In this document: positions 1 to 8,661 of the stretch, in pieces | How positions within the stretch are numbered: the stretch's first letter is position 1 | How the letters are laid out: each line of letters opens with the position of its first letter | Assembly (NCBI RefSeq): GCF_000835495.1 | Contig: NW_015622568.1 | Span: 1-12,626 of the forward strand | Reading direction: 5' to 3' | Source of the DNA: Cladophialophora immunda | Lineage: Eukaryota; Ascomycota; Eurotiomycetes; Chaetothyriales; Herpotrichiellaceae | DNA length: 12,626 nucleotides | The notes under the pieces: generated by a model | What the model was told of the DNA's origin: nothing | Database searches by the model: none | The model's input: the letters and a program-made list of their open reading frames with translations, nothing else | Translations under genes and position numbers: made by a program

Positions 1-14
1 AGTGTCGACGTAAA

Positions 15-482
15 CTACTGGCTATCGGTGGCAGCGGCGGGTCTGGTAGATATCTCGCGTGAGTCCTTATAATAGATAAAGGCTCTCCGGTTTCTTGGTC
101 CAACTTCGCCGTTCCTCTGGGCGACGGAGTATTTCTGCCAAGCCGCAATGGGTTGGCCGGTTTGGGACCAAAATCGAATACTTTCTTTCGGAAAGAAAGG
201 ATTCTTGGTTGAAGATCGAATGTACCATATCCACCAGCGGACGACAAAATGCCTTAGGTCTTTCAACCTGTAGATGGACTCGTCGAGCCGATCTAACTTG
301 AAGTAAAGTTCCGCCTGACATGGGCAAGCATCGGCATGAGGATGATTTCGTACATTGTGTTTTTGGCAGGAATCTGAGACGTCCTTGACCTTATCAAACG
401 TCTCTATAATGGATGCCTCCAGTGAGTGGATAATGAGGTTCCTAAGGCAGAAATCTTTAAACAGGTGCAAGCTGATCATCAT
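15..482 (-). other. Doubtful 155-codon reading frame, unrecognised
   Basis: An open frame begins with a tandem ATG-ATG and runs 155 codons. I do not recognise the product. The first ~85 residues have a protein-like look: helical, charged, with a Cys cluster ACPCQAELYFKLDRLDESIY. The part after about residue 90 is less convincing. A second minus-strand frame (327 down to 67) takes over with similarly plausible composition (SWTKKPESLYLL at its end), which would fit a frameshifted gene remnant. No promoter element, intron or family motif supports it. It could equally be a chance frame. Confidence 0.2.
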
Positions 483-717
483 CCATAGCGGCTAAAGAAG
501 GATTGCTAGAGCAGAAACGTGTCGTGAGATGAGCAGTTGGCAGAGTCAGCAATAAGAGGAGTACCCGGCCGCTATTAGTGGACGATCGACATCGAACTCA
601 TGGTAAATATGCAACGGTCACAAAATATATATACATACCATCGGGGCTAAGAGAGAGTAGATGTGGTCCGTCACCTTATGTAGAACCCATATCGGTGTCG
701 ATCCACTCCTAGTGTCG
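483..717. other. Intergenic, no gene seen
   Basis: I see no coding signal, RNA gene or repeat here. It separates the doubtful frame at the left edge from the TTC microsatellite. Confidence 0.5.
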
Positions 718-775
718 TCTTCTTCTTCTTCTTCTTCTTCTTCTTCTTCTTCTTCTTCTTCTTCTTCTTCTTCTT

Positions 776-805
<30 letters not shown>
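718..805. repeat. (TTC)n / (GAA)n microsatellite
   Basis: This is 88 nt of uninterrupted TTC units (about 29 copies) on the plus strand, GAA on the minus strand. The purity suggests it is young or actively slipping. It lies about 60 nt outside the left arm of the inverted repeat, so the arm's homology ends close to it. Any minus-strand reading frame through it is a poly-lysine artefact. Confidence 0.98.
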
Positions 806-807
<2 letters not shown>

Positions 808-867
808 CAGTTTTAGCTCCTTTGAGTTTTGAACAAAAAAGAGCGAAATGGGCATTTCTTCTCCGCT

Positions 868-1600
868 TTTTATTTTCTAATCGCCATCCCGGCGTGGTGA
901 AACGCCCTGCGTGGTGAAATAATCCACCGATACCTCGAGCGCCATCGCCCCGTACTCGCCACATGAGATATCGATCAAGTGGTTGAGTTATTCTTCGCGC
1001 TCTGAAGCCATCCTTCTGCTTCAAGTACAAGATTTATCTATAAATACGAAGAATTGATCCTTCCAAGGCCTGATTTCTACAGCCCACCTGAAAAGCGTTG
1101 AAACAGCTTCGTCCCTCTAGAGATTGCAATACCTGTTCTGCTGGGTTTTCCGCGTAGAATAAATAGTATATTAGTATGTTGAAATCGTAGAACGAATTAT
1201 CATATCAGTACTCTAGGTATCCACAACTTGTGCTGCCATGTCGTGCTTCGGAGGACCCCTGTCTAAGTACTTCTGCGCGCATTAGCAAACAGCCGAAGAC
1301 CGACCCGAGTACCAGTGGGTTGTAAATGACAAGTAACATGGCAGCCACCCGTCCTCCATCAGCCACAACTGTGTGGCTCAACGCTCTCGCCGCCTCAATG
1401 CTGTAAGGTTTGCACGTGATATTTGAGGTCGCTCTGTCCTGCTTCCCTGCCTGAGACCTCCCTGCCATCTTCGATACAGTATGCCTCTGGTCATAGTCGA
1501 TGACATTAAACTGACCTGAACGCTACCCGACTGCGCCAGGTACAGCCTGCGCAGTCATGGCTAAGTCTTCCGTTTCAGCACGTCACTACCGTTTTGGTTG
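868..1600 (-). repeat. Left arm of a diverged ~650-bp inverted repeat
   Basis: Read on the minus strand, this segment is collinear with plus-strand 6245-6905. Three anchors fix the alignment. 1323-1350 matches 6434-6461 at 26 of 28 bases (shared core ATGTTACTTGTCATTTA). 887-919 matches 6860-6892 at 27 of 33 bases, and all six differences are transitions. The block around 1053-1077 matches 6703-6727 (GAAATCA[A/G]GCCTTG). Between anchors the match is lower with small gaps, and the inner boundary near 1560-1600 is fuzzy. A CACGTG box is conserved in both arms (about 1413 and 6361). Neither arm gives a shared open frame, so I call it a repeat and not a gene duplicate. Confidence 0.8.
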
Positions 1601-1779
1601 CGAAAGCCGCAACATAACATGATGGCCTTCGCTCAATCTCAGGGCGCCAGGACCATTAGTCTCTTCCTCAAGAGATTAAGAACCCTTTAAAGCCCAACTA
1701 ACGCCTATTGAAACAATCCCAATCCCTTCTTGTTCCGGCCTGTTGTCCTGATGAGTTCTTCATACATAGAAGAAGCGCA
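1601..1779. other. Spacer downstream of the membrane-protein pseudogene
   Basis: This lies between the left repeat arm and the terminal stop codon of the minus-strand gene at 1780, so it should hold that gene's 3' UTR. I see no specific polyadenylation or terminator signal I would defend. Confidence 0.4.
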
Positions 1780-2349
1780 TTAGGTGAAATATGGGCTCTG
1801 GATCCTCGCAACTGGGAAAAACACCTGCCACCACGTCCAGAGGGTGCCAAGAAGCCCAATTGCGAGGCTCAGAGGCACTGTAGGATTTTGGAGATCTGTC
1901 GACCCACTCCCATCTTTTCGATTCCTTTCTCTTGATGACTGCCAGACGAGTGAAAAGATAAAGGGCCCTGCTAGGAAGAGGATTTGATACATCAGTGCAT
2001 ACCCGAACTGGGGGACATGCTGAGTATATATGCCCCATGCGTCTTCGACATCTTGAGTGCCCGTCATCCATGATGAATTCTTCTTGGGAATCCGTGAGAG
2101 CATTCGTTGCTGCTTATCCATCAAATGATTCACGCAGCGATGATTCCAAAGCCAGGATTTAGGGCACATCCCCAGCTTGCGGTGGAGAAAGGCTTCACTG
2201 CAGGGCGTGTTTACTAACATAAACCATACGTGATAATGGATCTGATCGTCAGGTGTAGCTCCAGGAGGTCGAGGGTCGTACTGATAATCGCTCTTTGTTG
2301 GAAGCTCTTTTGCCACAGCGCTAACGACATCTGAGGAGTACTTTCGGAA

Positions 2350-2412
2350 CTGTTAAAATTAACCACTGGACAGATTTCTGTATAGCAACAATCTTAAGAT
2401 CATTATACGTAC
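2350..2412 (-). other. Spliceosomal intron (63 nt)
   Basis: The donor is GTACGT at 2412 and the acceptor TTTTAACAG ends at 2350. Splicing is phase 0 and joins the residues CHFVK to FRKYSSDVVSAV, restoring a continuous conserved block on both sides. Without it the frame runs to a stop soon after. Confidence 0.75.
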
Positions 2413-2929
2413 TTTCACGAAATGGCAGTGATCTAATTGCCAGATAGATAGGTAGTGACGAACAGGACCTCGTCTAAAAGCGTTGCGCCATCTCAATTCA
2501 CGGAAGAACTGAGGATCGTCGCTGTATGCCTTGGTATCGATACATTCAATCAGTACCTTTTCGCGCTGAATACCGAGGACGACATATGACTCCGTAAGGG
2601 GAACGGGTAGTGAATATGATTCCGATGGGCTTGATGAAGCGATGGTGCTTACTCCAGAACTTTGTGAGTGGGAGCGGGAGAACACACTGCTGAGGTGGTA
2701 GATGACGACGATTGAGATGCCGTCGATGCTTCGCTCGTGGATATCTGTTGACCGACAGTAGTATCGGCTTGACCATGTGCCGTTTCCTTGTGTGCTTTCA
2801 GTGAAAGCGCCTTTTCGTCGCTCTCCCTCTTTCCCCCAGTAAGTTCTCCGCAGATGTTGTGCCCATAGACAAATAGTCCTTTGATTGTAAGAATTCTGTT
2901 GAAACGAGCTAGTTCGCGAGTCGGAACAT

Positions 2930-3010
2930 CTACCCAGACAGATGTCGAACAATACTTGGAGATATCAGTTGAAGTTCACTGCGTGTTTGGTCGAGAGAAT
3001 TCGAACTTAC
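2930..3010 (-). other. Spliceosomal intron (81 nt)
   Basis: The donor is GTAAGT at 3010 and the acceptor CTGGGTAG ends at 2930, with a branch-like AACTGAT upstream. It is phase 1. It joins RIRWQV to a second exon that reads openly (YVPTRELARFNRILTIKGLF, then a Ser/Thr-rich linker) for about 90 codons in a frame with no ATG-initiated ORF of its own. Confidence 0.7.
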
Positions 3011-4022
3011 ACACTTGCCAACGAATTCGAGATTGCCCTTCTTCGAGTGGATACGCCGCGGGAGCTAGCGGCCACCAATTCCATCTTGTATGGGTAACCT
3101 GCTCAACTTTGATTTTGCACCTGTCAAAATAGGTGCATCTAACCTCAGTGCCGCAAAGTATGCTGTCATTCGGTATGAAGAGAATGGTCCGCACTGTACC
3201 GATCAGGCTTTTTGGTAACAGCATCATTTCGATATCAAGTAAGAATTTACGAAATGCGAAGCCTTCTGTCATAAATTTCCTGGCCCGAGTTATGTGTTTC
3301 AGCTGGTCCTTTAGATCTACCGTGATCTCTCCCGACCTGGCATCGCTCTCAGTAGATTGGTCTGAGTCACTATTCTGGATAGGTGGCGGTGGATCTTTCT
3401 GGTCGAGGCTGAAAGCAGGGTGACCGCGAAGCCACTCCTCAACATTCGGCCGCATTCCTTGAGCCTTCTTCAGGTCGTCTTCGACTTCTAGCTGTATTTG
3501 ATCCGATCGTGGTCGTAATTTGTCTGCCACCGACATTGCAATTCGGATTCGCGTGTCCCGCCTTTTGAGAAGGCTAAGGCATGCCTTCTCTAGTGGCAAT
3601 TGTGCGAATTGAAGTTGGCCTTTGTAGTATCTTTTGAGGAGACGCCTGAGATTATTGATGAATCTCGATCTACCAATGCCATCAAGAAGTCTCGTGCATG
3701 TCTCAGAGATCTCTATGTTCTCCATGAAGAATGCCCTAAGCTGATCTTCTGCACTGAGGATATCCGAAGTTTTCCGCATCTCGATAGTAGATTAGATATC
3801 GTCCCGGTCGGAAGAGATAGAACCGATTGAGTACTGCTCATCCGATGCCGCTGAAGGTAATGCTGTGGAGTCTTTAAGACATACACTATCTTCAGGCCCT
3901 GCACCATGACCTTCACCAAGAATACTACCTTCACCAGTAGTGGGCTAGGTAGGGGCATAGTCAAAATGATTGCTGGCAGATGCATACCCGGAATCTGATT
4001 TACCATTTTTTCGTGGACTCAT

Positions 4023-5878
4023 CTTCTCCGAGTATCTTGTATTTGGAAGTGGAAGATGGTATAGGCGGATAGTGGGTAGATTGTCGATGGTTTTCTGGAA
4101 CTCGTCATCATGTGGCCGACTGGTGACGAGAAATTTTAATCGGCCTTGCCGTGTCGTAGACGAAGCAGCCGATGTCTGGATGTAGAATCTTGCCAGCATC
4201 TAAATTAGCAGCCGCCGATCAGAAAGCCGACATTCGTCCAGCGCATCGAGCACGCACGTCACATTGTTAGCCTCAGAATCTCTGGTGGCGGCCATCAACA
4301 TCCGCCATAGCTCCGGTATCTCCTTCACGAGTTTCTCGCCCAACGTCTCCCACGCCGGAATTGCATGTGAGATTAGCTGAGGCTGGTAAGTGAATAATTG
4401 ATGGAGTAGTGCGCAAAGAGCCGTGGCTAAGTTGTCCTGCTCTTCATTGTCCTTGAAAAAGAAGTAGCAGACAGTGTGCTGATCAGTATTTCGAAGTTCA
4501 TTGTCCACGAGCGATTTGGCGAGGACCGACTTGCCGCAGCCCGCATGCGCCGAGATCCAGAGTAGGTCATCATGGGTCGTTGTGAGCCACTTCCGATATT
4601 GGGAGTGGGATAATACCCATTGGCAGGTGCCTTCCACCCGATCAGGATTGACATCCTTAAATTGTTCGTACATGCTGGTCTTGAATGCTCGATGACATTG
4701 CCGCTGTTTATCATTCTGATACCGCCGGTCCTGTTTCTCATTTTCTCGTCTAACCTCGAGAAGATGCTCTTCCACTAAGCCCAATTGCTTATTGAGATGC
4801 TTGTCGAGAGAATCTATAGAGAGTAATTCGAATATTAGTCATGCTCTAGAAAGGTAGATCCGTACTGACTACCCAATAGGTCCTACTTACCAATAATGTC
4901 TTGGATCGGCGTTTCTAGCCTGGTCGGCTCAGGTGATACGTAGTCAAGAAATTCCTTAGCATAGGCTGCCGCCGTGAGAGAAGCATACTTCTGCCACGCA
5001 TCATTCTTGTGAGAATCCGCATAGTCACAGATGCCCCGAATGAAGATGCACGGGAAATCATTCATCAGCCCGGCTGCTTCTGTTTCCACGCACAGCGCTC
5101 CAAATTCCTGACCTATCCTGTCTCTTTCCGTGGCATTCTTCATCAAATCGTTGCCTGACGCAATCACCCCGTACCAAAATGCAGGATGGCGATCATCACG
5201 AGCCGGTCTCTTGATCTTCCCGTCCGTGCACGACTGGCACAAACCGGAAGATCCAGGGCCATCACATTGAGAGCAATATAAATTGTCGTTCTCCCGCCCA
5301 GGAAACCCATATCCGTTTATCACCAAATTAGGATGTTTCTTAGCCATATCTGCCAGTATCCCCGGAACCTTACTGTCATCGAGGTCATGTTCCGCCTGCA
5401 GAGTGGAAAGTGCAGCCAGTAGGATGGGAGGCGGTGGTTTCAGAAACCCTTTACGTTCAAATTGCTTCTTCCCCAGATTCTTTCTCAAATCATACTGAAC
5501 CACTCCCCCGAACGTTTTGTCCGGCTGGCTGATCACCACGTCCCCGAGACGGATGTCTAAACCCTTGGGTAGGTTGGGGATCCCGCCTCCAATTCCCACC
5601 ATCAGCCCAAACCGCAGTCCGGTGAATGTCCTCGGCATGTCGTTGGCCACTCTTGCCGCAGCATTCGTCCCGTAGACGCCGGCCGGCAAGCAGGCAATGA
5701 CCACGTCATGTTCATGAACTCGGCCTACTACATAGTTTTTGGGATCGAGTTTGTCTTGACTCGTGATCGGCTGATGCCGTTCATCCAGAATGGCGATTAC
5801 CGCTGTCATCTCGTGACGAAGAGCACAGATGACGCCCACTTGGTATTGCTCGATCGGCAGAGAACGTTTTGTGGTCAT
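4023..5878 (-). pseudogene. PNP_UDP-NACHT receptor (fungal NLR-like), truncated by a nonsense codon
   Basis: This is a fungal NOD-like receptor: an N-terminal purine-nucleoside/uridine phosphorylase-like domain plus a NACHT NTPase, a class tied to non-self recognition and heterokaryon incompatibility. ATG 5878 has a good context (CACCACAATGACC). The PNP domain covers residues 1-310: VGVICALRHEM (14-24), LMVGIGGGIP (92-101), VETEAAG (264-270), RGICDYADSHKN (281-292). After a phase-1 intron comes a short coiled stretch (about 335-365), then NACHT: DRVEGTCQW (388-396), P-loop AGCGKS (G423, K424, S425), CYFFFKD, ALCALLHQLF, and Walker B CVLDALDEC (D519, D522, E523). TAG at 4202-4200 stops a 533-residue product. 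The frame continues past it with homologous NACHT sequence (MLARFY, KFLVTSRPHDD, LPTIRL) to about 4055, so this is a nonsense mutation. No ANK, TPR or WD sensor repeats follow. A truncated PNP plus NTPase-core protein could still be made. Confidence 0.85.
4814..4890 (-). other. Spliceosomal intron between PNP and NACHT exons (77 nt)
   Basis: The donor is GTAAGT at 4890, the branch site GACTAAT lies about 30-40 nt before the acceptor, and the acceptor CTCTATAG ends at 4814. It is phase 1. It joins ...TPIQDII to DSLDKHLNKQLGLVEEH in the NACHT exon frame. Reading through it gives an immediate stop (GGT AAG TAG). Confidence 0.9.
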
Positions 5879-6240
5879 TGTGGTGGGTCTCGCATGAGAG
5901 GTAGACTGTGCTGGGGGAGAAGGGGAGAGGTGCGAGAGAACGACGAGAGGAAATGCGGCTATAGAAAGATACGGAGGCTCAAGAGGTGACCATCAGGCTG
6001 AGAACAGGTTGAGAAGGAGGGCGGAGGGCGTGGCCGCGACGAGGTTTAATCACCAAGGTGGGCAACTCTGAACGAACTGTCAGTAAGGCTGGGACCGCGA
6101 TAGGAAAGGAATCATTCAGGAAGGAAAGAAGAAAAAATTGAGCGACGGCGATATGATGTTCACGTCGGGAATATGTAGTCCACACCCCCAGTCGTGCGAA
6201 CATATAGGTTGATGCTGCTGGGACATCTCGTGCGCTTTGG
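5879..6240 (-). promoter_or_regulatory. Promoter / 5' leader of the PNP-NACHT gene
   Basis: On the minus strand the ~60 nt before the start codon are pyrimidine-rich (CACCTCTCCCCTTCTCCCCC around 5915-5935), as is common just upstream of fungal start codons. I see no convincing TATA box. The region ends where the right inverted-repeat arm begins, leaving about 360 nt of private upstream sequence. A short open frame inside it (6203-5979) has no support as a gene. Confidence 0.45.
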
Positions 6241-6244
6241 TGGC

Positions 6245-6905
6245 AGCAGAGCTGAATGGCTCAGCTGATTGTCGCACAGAGCCTGGGCCTGCGCCAGACT
6301 GGGCCTGTGTATCGTGGACGGAAGTACAGTCTCTCAGGCTGAATTCGATACCAGGGGATCACGTGAAGAGCCCACTAATGGCATTAAGGCGGCAAGATGC
6401 CTCAGCCACGTTATTGTGGCTGGTGGTTAGGTTGGGTGGCTGATATGTTACTTGTCATTTACGTGCAATCGTACTCGGTCCGGTCCTCGGCTGTTTGGAT
6501 CTGCGAGGAAGTACCCGAGAGGGATCGTATGCGGCACGAGATGGCAGCACAGAGGGGGTACAGTGATAGTTATGGATATGATAATTGGTCCTACGAAGCT
6601 TGTGCATTGACATCCCATTCGTATCATGTGGAATAGCCGGCAGTACCAGTATTGTGAGCACCTAAGAGATGAACGATCTGCGTGCTTTGACGATATGCTG
6701 AAGAAATCAAGCCTTGAGAGGGTCAACTCTATGTAATTATAAACAGGAATCAAGAAAAATGCAGATAAGTGCTTTCAAAGCATAGATATACATTCAATTA
6801 ATGATACAAGGCATGTGTGGTAAGTACGACGTGAAGGAGCTCAAAGTACCGGCCGCTTATTTCATTACACGGGGCATTTCACCATGCCGGGATTGTCGAT
6901 AGAGG
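6245..6905 (+). repeat. Right arm of the diverged inverted repeat
   Basis: This is the plus-strand counterpart of the left arm (868-1600), collinear over about 650 bp through anchors 6434-6461, 6703-6727 and 6860-6892. Where the copies differ by transitions in the last anchor, the right copy has T or A in five of six sites. The outer homology fades within about 20 nt of where transposase-like coding begins. Short frames inside (for example 6397-6636) have no family resemblance. It could be a degraded mobile element or a duplicated non-coding segment. Confidence 0.8.
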
Positions 6906-7955
6906 AACGGGAGTAAACCGGATGTTGGTGACCGCGTGGAATGCATCTCGGCAGATGGGAGGTCCCTATCCCCACTCATCATCTGGCCCTCATCCAGTCA
7001 TCGAAGTGCTTGGACCACCCACCCAACCCCGGGGTGGCATTTTGCATGCTCGCCTAGTGGCTACACCAACCGTGACACCGTATCGGACTGGTATCGTCGC
7101 GTGTTTGATCCCCAGACCAAGGCACGGGCCCATGGCCGACCGCGAATCCTGATCAATGACGGGTTCGGGCCCCACGAATCCCTCGAAGTGTTGCAATTTT
7201 GTCATGAGAACAACATTATCTTATGTCGACTTCCGTCTCACACCTCTCACAGGACCCAGCCGTGCGACGTCAGCGTCTTCGGGCCTCTGAAAACAGCCTA
7301 CCGTGAGCTGGTGGAGAAGTTGTTCCGCGGAGGAGCAAACACTGTCGGTAAGCAACATTTCACTTTGCTTTACAGCCAAGCTCGCCGTACAGCATTCACC
7401 GCTCGGAATATCAAGTCGGGGTGGGCTAAAGCTGGACTTTACCCTTTTAATCCTGACCGAGTGCTTCGAGACATCGAGAAACGGCCGAAGGTCGTCGCGA
7501 ATAATGGCGTGCCGCCCATAGCGCCAAATAGCGAGCCGCCGACAACTCCGATGACTGCCGATGACCTTGCTTTACTGCGTCAGACGATGGAGCACAAAAT
7601 CCATGGCCTTGACGATGAGAGTCAGTATTGTTTCCGAAAATTTGCCGATGCGGCACAGAGGCTTGTGACGACGCGAGATCTTCTCTCGCAGGAAAATCAA
7701 GACTTGATCAAGCAAAACGACGAAAAGAAAACTAGAGCCTCAAGCTCTATTGTTGTTGGAAGGGGACAAATCATGAGCTATGAAAATATTTTAGAAGTGC
7801 AGAGGACACGTCAGGAGCAAAAGACTAATGGGCTGAAACGCAAAATGTTGGGGTCCGTGTCTCGGCGGTCGAAAATGTCACGTGTGCAAGAAGCGGAAGA
7901 AGCGGAGCGCGAAATCCGGGCGTCTGGAATGGAAGCCTTCTGTTCGGTCTTTTAA
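6889..7955 (+). pseudogene. pogo/Fot1-like DDE transposase, 5'-truncated remnant
   Basis: This is the C-terminal part of a cut-and-paste transposase of the Tc1-mariner superfamily, pogo/Fot1 branch (DDE_1 domain). Homology starts around 6901 (RGTGVNRMLVTA), then shifts frame and continues from 6936 as VECISADGRSLSPLIIW. Key blocks are GWHFACSPSGYTN, the second catalytic Asp in ILINDGFGPHES, the third in SHRTQPCDV 35 residues later, FGPLKTAYRE and the GWAKAGLYPFNPDRVL block. It then runs through a charged coiled C-terminal tail to ...EAFCSVF and TAA at 7955. The first catalytic Asp (the NFDE block) and the whole helix-turn-helix DNA-binding half are absent. GCGTGG where GCGGTGG is expected marks a one-base deletion at 6936. 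It cannot encode an active enzyme. No terminal inverted repeat was recognised downstream. Confidence 0.85.
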
Positions 7956-8398
7956 TGTTAAATCTGTTTACTTGTACAATATCTTTGAGCGAAGCCCAAG
8001 GCAGTTAGGACAATCGAGTTTCCATTCCAACAACACTGATTTCCTGCACCCAAAAGCCCCAGAATGGAGTAACCTTGCGGAATTACAGACGAACCCCTTC
8101 ACCCTCTTGCGGCCGACCTACACGTCCTTAATAGATTCGAGCAGCGCTTTGAACGATGGCGAAGCCCAAAATGCCACCAACGCAGCACGCTGTCTCGAGG
8201 TGGTCCAATCAGAAGTTCCTTGCTCTGGGAGACCTGTTGCCAATGAGGAAGTCTACCTAATCCCCGCAAGGGCCTTTTCCGACATATTTCCGCAAATCCA
8301 ACATAAAATTTTGAAACTGAAGGCCATCTCTAGCAGCGGAGGTGGTCACGATAGTTGGCGTGGTATCAAGGCCTCCACAGAAGGCATTCCGTAGGCAA

Positions 8399-8437
8399 GG
8401 GATGCTGCGTGCTTCAACCTGAGAAGCAGCATATCCC
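8399..8437. repeat. Imperfect hairpin
   Basis: GGGATGCTGC at 8399-8408 pairs with GCAGCATATCCC at 8426-8437, apart from a two-base bulge, around a 17-nt loop. There is no U-tract, and bacterial-style termination is not expected here. The role is unknown. Confidence 0.5.
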
Positions 8438-8573
8438 ACATCCCTGCGAAACTACTAATATTACGATGAAATGTAAAAGCCAGGCTGGCGTCAACATCCC
8501 TCGGCCAGTGGTGTGAGGGTTTGGACGAGAATTCTGTAATTAACAAGTCTACCTGGTAACAAGGAGGACAAAT

Positions 8574-8661
8574 CTGAGGGAAGGGAAGGAAAGGAAAGGA
8601 GGTGCCCTCTCATCCCTCCCTTATGTCGAACGCCCTCAGGGCTCAGGCCCTGAAGGGAGGA
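8574..8661. repeat. Purine tract followed by self-complementary GC-rich segment
   Basis: A nearly pure purine run (GGGAAGGGAAGGAAAGGAAA) is followed within 50 nt by CCTCCC-type pyrimidine sequence and by CCTCAGGGCTCAGGCCCTGA. Together these could fold into a hairpin or a triplex-prone structure. No gene flanks it closely. Confidence 0.4.

Larger units (their letters stand above)
1780..4022 (-). pseudogene. Uncharacterised fungal protein with two C-terminal membrane segments, disrupted
   Basis: The function is not known to me. The sequence resembles a class of Pezizomycotina hypothetical proteins: a disordered N-terminus with SDSGYASAS (residues 9-17 from ATG 4022), a helical middle, the motif QSRIRWQV, a Ser/Thr/Pro linker, a conserved block with FFRELRWRN, then YDPRPPGATPDDQIHYH, CPKSWLWNHRCVNHLM, DVEDAWGIYTQHVPQFGYAL and two hydrophobic segments before the stop at 1780. 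Two introns are clear (3010-2930 and 2412-2350) and join conserved blocks in phase. The frame is broken by TAG at about 3945-3943, TAA at about 3792-3790 and an apparent one-base deletion near 2800-2650. Reading is otherwise continuous with the NACHT frame upstream, so it is either the tail of a fusion or a neighbour with no room for its own promoter (about 40 nt). The preserved block structure argues for recent decay. Confidence 0.7.

Noticed and set aside
671..1030. Minus-strand reading frame with a long poly-lysine run
   Set aside because: The lysines are just the GAA microsatellite. The rest lies in the non-coding repeat arm.
1205..1468. Minus-strand 87-codon frame sharing ADGGRVAAMLLVIY-like residues with a plus-strand frame at 6397-6636
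   Set aside because: The shared residues come from the conserved nucleotide block of the inverted repeat. The frames diverge on both sides, so this is not evidence of coding.
3790..4202. Reassigned stop codons (TAG/TAA read as Gln) to explain the in-frame stops
   Set aside because: The protein content is fungal, where no such code is known. The locus also carries a frameshift and sits among degraded elements, so pseudogene decay is simpler.
4200..4260. An intron ending at CTAATTTAG just before 4199 to remove the first TAG
   Set aside because: NACHT homology is continuous on both sides of the TAG, with no residues to spare, and the branch-like CTAAT would be only a few bases from the acceptor.
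868..6905. LTR retrotransposon explanation for the two repeat arms
   Set aside because: The arms are inverted, not direct, and no gag, protease, reverse transcriptase or integrase motif lies between them.
7882..8394. 170-codon plus-strand frame overlapping the end of the transposase
   Set aside because: Its start lies inside the transposase tail in another register, and there is no recognised motif or promoter.
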